NCBI RefSeq assembly: GCF_024127895.1
Contig: NZ_JAMYBK010000003.1
Location: forward strand, 186,001 to 250,000
From: Pseudomonas guariconensis
GTDB taxonomy: Bacteria > Pseudomonadota > Gammaproteobacteria > Pseudomonadales > Pseudomonadaceae
Length of the DNA stretch: 64,000 bases
Direction: 5' to 3'
Made by a program: the position numbers and the translations under genes. How positions within the stretch are numbered: the first letter of the stretch is position 1; every line of letters starts with the position of its first letter. Below, one piece after another: positions 60,442-64,000 of the stretch. The notes beneath the pieces were generated by a model. That model searched no databases and had not been told where the DNA came from. It was given only the letters and a program-made list of their open reading frames with translations.

Positions 60442-61284
60442 TCAACCCGCCCCTGGCAATGCGTCAAGACGCGCCTGGCAGGCTGCCAATGCCGCCGTGC
60501 GGGTATCCAGCATGCCTTGCAACTGCTCCAACTGCCGGCGCATCTGCTCGCTGGCGCCCTGGACCTGGGCCAGGATCGCTCGCAAGCCCTGGACCTGGGC
60601 GTCGCGCTGCTCCAATTGTTCCTCCAACTGCGTGTGCTGCGTGGCCTGCTGGCGAGTCTGGGCCAACAGGCGTTCATTGTCGCGATGCAGTTGGGTCAGC
60701 TCGGCCTGCCTGGCGAGCATGCCCTGCTGCAACTGCTCCTGGGCGTCGCGGGCATGGCGGTGCTTTTCTTCCAGCGAGCGAACTTGCTCGTCCTTGTCGG
60801 CCAGGCGCACCTGCAGCTCGCCCAGCGACTGGTTGAGGCTGGCGCTGCGCAATTGCTCGCGCTGCAGAGTGCTCTGGGTGGCCGCCAGCTTCTCGGACTC
60901 GGCCGCCAGCGCACTGGCCTGGACCCGCTGCTGCTGGTGCGCCGCCACCAATGCCTGCTGGGCAAGCTGCAACTGTGCCTCGAGCTGCTGCCGTTGTTCG
61001 GCGAACGCCGCCTCGGCCTCGTGGATGCGCGCCTGCGCTTGTTCATGCAGTTGTTCGGCCAGTTGCTCGACCAGGCGCCCCAGTTGCTCGTTCAGGCCCG
61101 CCATGCCCAGCGGGGCCGATGGCGACTGGCTGTCCAGCTCCTTGAGGTAGCGGTGGATGGTGGTCTTCGAGCCGGTATTGCCCAGCTCGACACGCACCGC
61201 ATCGATGCTCGGGTGCTCACCCCGGGCCAGCAGCGCCTCCCGTGCCTGCTGTACCGCTGCCTTGTCGATCCCGCCCCGGGCCAT
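60442..61284 (-). CDS. KfrA N-terminal domain DNA-binding protein with coiled coil
   Basis: A 280-residue protein. Residues 1-60 are the KfrA_N DNA-binding domain (GIDKAAVQQAREALLARGEH, then GSKTTIHRYLKEL). The rest (about 70-270) is one long Gln/Glu-rich alpha-helical coiled coil. KfrA proteins of plasmids are autorepressors that also organise DNA; chromosomal versions are common in Pseudomonas and uncharacterised. AGGAG precedes ATG 61284. A palindromic element (61300-61319) in its promoter is a candidate autoregulatory site. Confidence 0.85.
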   Translation of the reverse strand: MARGGIDKAAVQQAREALLARGEHPSIDAVRVELGNTGSKTTIHRYLKELDSQSPSAPLGMAGLNEQLGRLVEQLAEQLHEQAQARIHEAEAAFAEQRQQLEAQLQLAQQALVAAHQQQRVQASALAAESEKLAATQSTLQREQLRSASLNQSLGELQVRLADKDEQVRSLEEKHRHARDAQEQLQQGMLARQAELTQLHRDNERLLAQTRQQATQHTQLEEQLEQRDAQVQGLRAILAQVQGASEQMRRQLEQLQGMLDTRTAALAACQARLDALPGAG

Positions 61285-61299
61285 GTTCGCTCCTGTGAT

Positions 61300-61319
61300 T
61301 CGTACCGTGGTATGTACCA
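61300..61319. promoter_or_regulatory. Candidate operator of the KfrA-like gene
   Basis: TGGTATGTACCA (61308-61319) is near-palindromic (5 bp arms TGGTA/TACCA) and is preceded by CGTACCG (61301-61307), giving a direct repeat of GTACC 14 bases apart. It is 16-35 bp upstream of the gene. Inference only. Confidence 0.4.
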
Positions 61320-61422
61320 TGTAATTACGTATCGAATTCTGCGGATTGTCGGAGCACCTTTCAAGCCCTTCTACGAGCGACCATTCAACCGCGACACAAG
61401 GTCGCGTCCACGGGGGCGTCTC

Positions 61423-61436
61423 TTGATACAGGTCAA
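61423..61436. promoter_or_regulatory. ANR/FNR box
   Basis: TTGATACAGGTCAA matches the consensus TTGAT-N4-ATCAA at 9 of 10 defined bases. It lies 66 bp before the universal stress protein start, a position suited to class II activation under low oxygen. Confidence 0.75.
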
Positions 61437-61501
61437 TACGCCGGACAGGGTTCGCGAGACGATGGTCGGGCGGGTGCCCCGCACTGCCAAAGGAGATCGC
61501 T

Positions 61502-62377
61502 ATGTCGTCGCTGAGCCACATCCTGGTCGCCACCGACCTGTCCGCACCTGCCCGCCATGGCGCAGAACGCGCCGCACTGCTGAGCAAGGCACTGGACGCC
61601 CCACTGGACCTGCTGTTCGTGGCGAACCCCGCACCCTTCGAGCGCCTCCGGCAGATGGTCGCGCCAGAGGACGACCTGCTGGAGCAAGTGCTCCAGAGCG
61701 GCAGGGAAAAGCTCCACGAACTGGGCGAGCGGCTGTTCCAGCAGCATGAAGTCGCCGCTGGCACGCATGTCATGTCTGGCCCGGTCGTCCCCCAGATCAT
61801 TCGTGCCGTGCAGGAAAAGCAGGCGAGCCTGCTGGTCTGCGGAGCGAAAGGCGAGAGCACGGCCCGCCGCCTGCTCCTGGGCTCGACCGCACAGCGGCTG
61901 CTCAGCCACATGCCCTGCCCCATGCTGGTGGTCAAGCAACTGCCGCGCCGCGACTACCGCACCCTGCTGGTGCCGGTCGATTTCTCGCCTTCGTCCCGGC
62001 GCTCGATCGCCCTGGCCAAGGCCATTGCCCCGCAGGCCGAGATCATCCTCCTGCACGTGTACGAGGCCCCGTTCGAAGGCAGCATGCGCTTCGCCAACCT
62101 CGACAACGACACCCTCAGCCACTACCGCAACGTGATCAGGAAGGACGCCCAGGAACAGCTCGCCGCCCTGGCCGAAGCCTCGGGCCTGCCCATGGCGCGC
62201 CAGGTCGCCGTGCACGGCGACCCGGCCTGGCGTATCGTCGAACAGGAACAGGAGCTGGACTGCGACCTCATCGTGATGGGCAAGCAAGGCGAGAGCGCCC
62301 TGGAAGAACTCTTGGTCGGGAGCATCACCAAGCATGTCCTGAACGCGTCCCAGTGCGATGTGCTGGTGACCCTGTAA
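61502..62377 (+). CDS. Universal stress protein, tandem UspA domains
   Basis: A 291-residue protein with two UspA domains (about 1-145 and 152-291). The first begins SSLSHILVATDLS and carries GAKGESTARRLLLGSTAQRL; the second begins RTLLVPVDFSPSS and carries VMGKQGESALEELLVGSITK. Both keep the G-x2-G-x9-G(S/T) ATP-binding loop pattern. AAAGGAG precedes the ATG. Tandem Usps of this type help Pseudomonas survive anaerobic energy stress, which fits the upstream ANR box. The P-type ATPase starts 60 bases after it. Confidence 0.9.
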   Translation: MSSLSHILVATDLSAPARHGAERAALLSKALDAPLDLLFVANPAPFERLRQMVAPEDDLLEQVLQSGREKLHELGERLFQQHEVAAGTHVMSGPVVPQIIRAVQEKQASLLVCGAKGESTARRLLLGSTAQRLLSHMPCPMLVVKQLPRRDYRTLLVPVDFSPSSRRSIALAKAIAPQAEIILLHVYEAPFEGSMRFANLDNDTLSHYRNVIRKDAQEQLAALAEASGLPMARQVAVHGDPAWRIVEQEQELDCDLIVMGKQGESALEELLVGSITKHVLNASQCDVLVTL

Positions 62378-62437
62378 GCCATGCCCTGGCGGCAGGATGC
62401 CGCCACCGCTACCGAAGCCCATAGAAGGCCCGAGCCT

Positions 62438-64000
62438 ATGAATCTTCCCTCCTCCGATCCCTGCGCAGCCCACGCTACCCCTGCCTGGCAGGCACTCTCG
62501 GTCGCGGAGGTCGAGCAGATGCTGCGCACCGGGCCGGAGGGCTTGCAGGACGTCGAGGTCGCCAGGCGCCTGGAGCTGTACGGGCCCAACCGGCTGCTGC
62601 CACCCAAGCGCCGGGGGCCGTTGCTGCGCTTGCTGGCGCAATTCCACAATGTTTTGCTGTACGTCATGATCGCTGCGGCGGTGATCACCGCCTTGCTCGA
62701 GCACTGGGTCGATACCTGCGTCCTGCTCGCCGCGGTAGTGATCAACGCCATCATCGGCTTCATTCAGGAAGGCAAGGCGGAAAGCGCCCTGCAGGCGATC
62801 AGGGCGATGCTCGCGCCGCATGCGATGGTGATTCGCAACGGCATCCCCCAAGAGATCGATGCCGCCGAGCTGGTGCCGGGCGACCTGGTCGTACTGGCCT
62901 CCGGCGACCGGGTGCCCGCCGACCTGCGCCTGGTGGCGGTCAAGGAACTGCGCGTCGAGGAAGCCGCGCTGACGGGCGAGTCCCTGCCGGTGGAGAAGGA
63001 CACCGAGGTGGCCCAGGCCGACGCGCCACTGGGCGACCGCCACGGCATGGCCTATTCGGGCACCGTGGTGGTGTACGGCCAGGCCAGGGGGATCGTCGTC
63101 GGCACCGGCGCGGCGACGGAGCTGGGCCGGATCAACCAGATGCTCGCCGACATCCGCGGCCTGGCCACCCCGCTGCTACGCAAGGTCGATCGCTTCGGGC
63201 GCGTGCTGGCCGTGACCATCCTGGCCATCTCCGCCGCGACCTTCGTCATCGGCACGCTATGGCGCGGCCATCCACCGGCGGAAATGTTCATGATGGTCGT
63301 GGCGCTGGCGGCTTCGGCGATCCCCGAGGGCCTGCCGGCGATCATGACCGTGACGCTCGCCCTCGGGGTACAGCGCATGGCCCGGCGCAAGGCGATCATC
63401 CGCCACCTGCCGGCCGTGGAAACCCTGGGCTCGGTGACCGTGATCTGTTCCGACAAGACCGGCACGCTGACCCGCAACGAGATGACCGTGCAGCGCGTCG
63501 TGTGCGCCGGCCACGTGTTCGATGTCGGCGGCGTGGGCTATGCCCCGGTCGGCGATTGCAGCATCGATGGGCGCATCGTCGATCCTGGCGATTACCCGGC
63601 CCTGGGCCTGGCGATCCGCGCCGGGGTGCTGTGCAACGACGCCCACCTGCGCAATGAAGACGACTGCTGGCGGGTCGAGGGCGACCCCACCGAAGGCGCC
63701 CTGCTGGTGCTCGGCGGCAAGACCGGTTTCGAGCCCTCGGCCTGGACCCGCCTGGATTCCATTCCCTTCGAATCGCAGCACCGCTTCATGGCCACCCACC
63801 ACCTCGACGGCGAGGGCCACTCCTGGATCTTCGTCAAGGGCGCCCCGGAGCGCATCCTCGAGATGTGTCACCGGCAACGCGACCACGATGGCGAGCACCC
63901 GCTGGATGTCGACTACTGGCGGCGCATGACCACCGACACGGCGGCCCAGGGCCTGCGTCTGCTGGCCCTGGCCTGCAAACGCTCGGCGCCGCAGGAGGGC
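62438..64000 (+). CDS. Cation-translocating P-type ATPase (P2 type), cut by window end
   Basis: The first 521 residues of a P-type ATPase; the frame runs open to the last base. Present are the N-terminal cation-ATPase domain (QALSVAEVEQMLRTGPEGLQ), the A-domain LTGESLPVEK, TM4 with AASAIPEGLPAIMTVTLALG (the P2-type ion site), and the phosphorylation site SDKTGTLTRNEMT with D339. The nucleotide-domain segments PTEGALL and FVKGAPERIL follow. The P2 family moves Ca2+, Mg2+ or Na+/K+; which one cannot be fixed. It probably shares the ANR-controlled transcript of the Usp gene. Confidence 0.9.
   Translation, partial: MNLPSSDPCAAHATPAWQALSVAEVEQMLRTGPEGLQDVEVARRLELYGPNRLLPPKRRGPLLRLLAQFHNVLLYVMIAAAVITALLEHWVDTCVLLAAVVINAIIGFIQEGKAESALQAIRAMLAPHAMVIRNGIPQEIDAAELVPGDLVVLASGDRVPADLRLVAVKELRVEEAALTGESLPVEKDTEVAQADAPLGDRHGMAYSGTVVVYGQARGIVVGTGAATELGRINQMLADIRGLATPLLRKVDRFGRVLAVTILAISAATFVIGTLWRGHPPAEMFMMVVALAASAIPEGLPAIMTVTLALGVQRMARRKAIIRHLPAVETLGSVTVICSDKTGTLTRNEMTVQRVVCAGHVFDVGGVGYAPVGDCSIDGRIVDPGDYPALGLAIRAGVLCNDAHLRNEDDCWRVEGDPTEGALLVLGGKTGFEPSAWTRLDSIPFESQHRFMATHHLDGEGHSWIFVKGAPERILEMCHRQRDHDGEHPLDVDYWRRMTTDTAAQGLRLLALACKRSAPQEG

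Overview
This 64 kb window is GC-rich chromosomal DNA from a Pseudomonas, most likely the P. putida/entomophila/mosselii group. The evidence is the gene content (NfxB-MexCD pump, 3-hydroxybutyrate regulon, Ku/LigD, DUF2790 and DUF3016 proteins) and the many intergenic REP elements with a GCCGGCAAGCCGGCTCC-type core. I found no tRNA, rRNA, CRISPR array, prophage or transposase. It reads as a core/flexible metabolic region, not an island.

Layout. 0-7.5 kb: MFS carrier, small secreted protein, LysR regulator with a divergent DUF2790 gene, TrmK, RidA, the rRNA hydroxylase RlhA, and nfxB. 7.6-12 kb: the mexCD efflux operon, convergent with nfxB and lacking oprJ. 12-18.5 kb: a LuxR regulator with an aldehyde dehydrogenase and class III aminotransferase (amine catabolism), then a divergent valine-type pair (3-hydroxyisobutyryl-CoA hydrolase, acyl-CoA dehydrogenase). 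18.6-20.2 kb: a DAHP synthase preceded by two aromatic-rich leader peptides and an attenuator. 20.3-24.7 kb: a parvulin and a YejABE-type peptide importer without a linked ATPase gene. 24.7-31.7 kb: a 3-hydroxybutyrate module (sigma-54 activator, two upstream activator sites, a -24/-12 promoter, permease, dehydrogenase, acetoacetyl-CoA synthetase) with ecotin inside it. 31.7-37 kb: two LysE exporters around an AraC regulator, a phosphatase, a nitrilase and Ogt.

37-54 kb is a stress and DNA-repair block. It holds acidic disordered proteins, metallothionein, LigD, a five-gene tail (membrane protein, acyl-CoA-dehydrogenase-like protein, PIG-L deacetylase, methyltransferase, glycosyltransferase), Ku with a tiny Cys-rich protein, an SDR, CinA, DUF421, a four-gene operon (diiron-oxidase-like protein, methyltransferase, carboxylate-amine ligase, PLDc_N protein), a KGG stress protein and a Tat-exported aldo/keto reductase operon. 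54-64 kb: Dyp peroxidase, a BASS transporter, a lone CrtZ-type hydroxylase, a two-cysteine DksA paralogue behind a Zur-box-like palindrome, ExoIII, a KfrA-N protein, and an ANR-box-led universal stress protein followed by a P-type ATPase cut by the window end.

The most interesting signals are the tandem aromatic leader peptides before DAHP synthase, the paired GTCTC/GAGAC activator sites split by a REP element, the shared operator-like motif at nfxB and mexC, and the two small enzyme operons of unknown product in the Ku/LigD neighbourhood. Functions are assigned from recognisable families and motifs; no database search was run.
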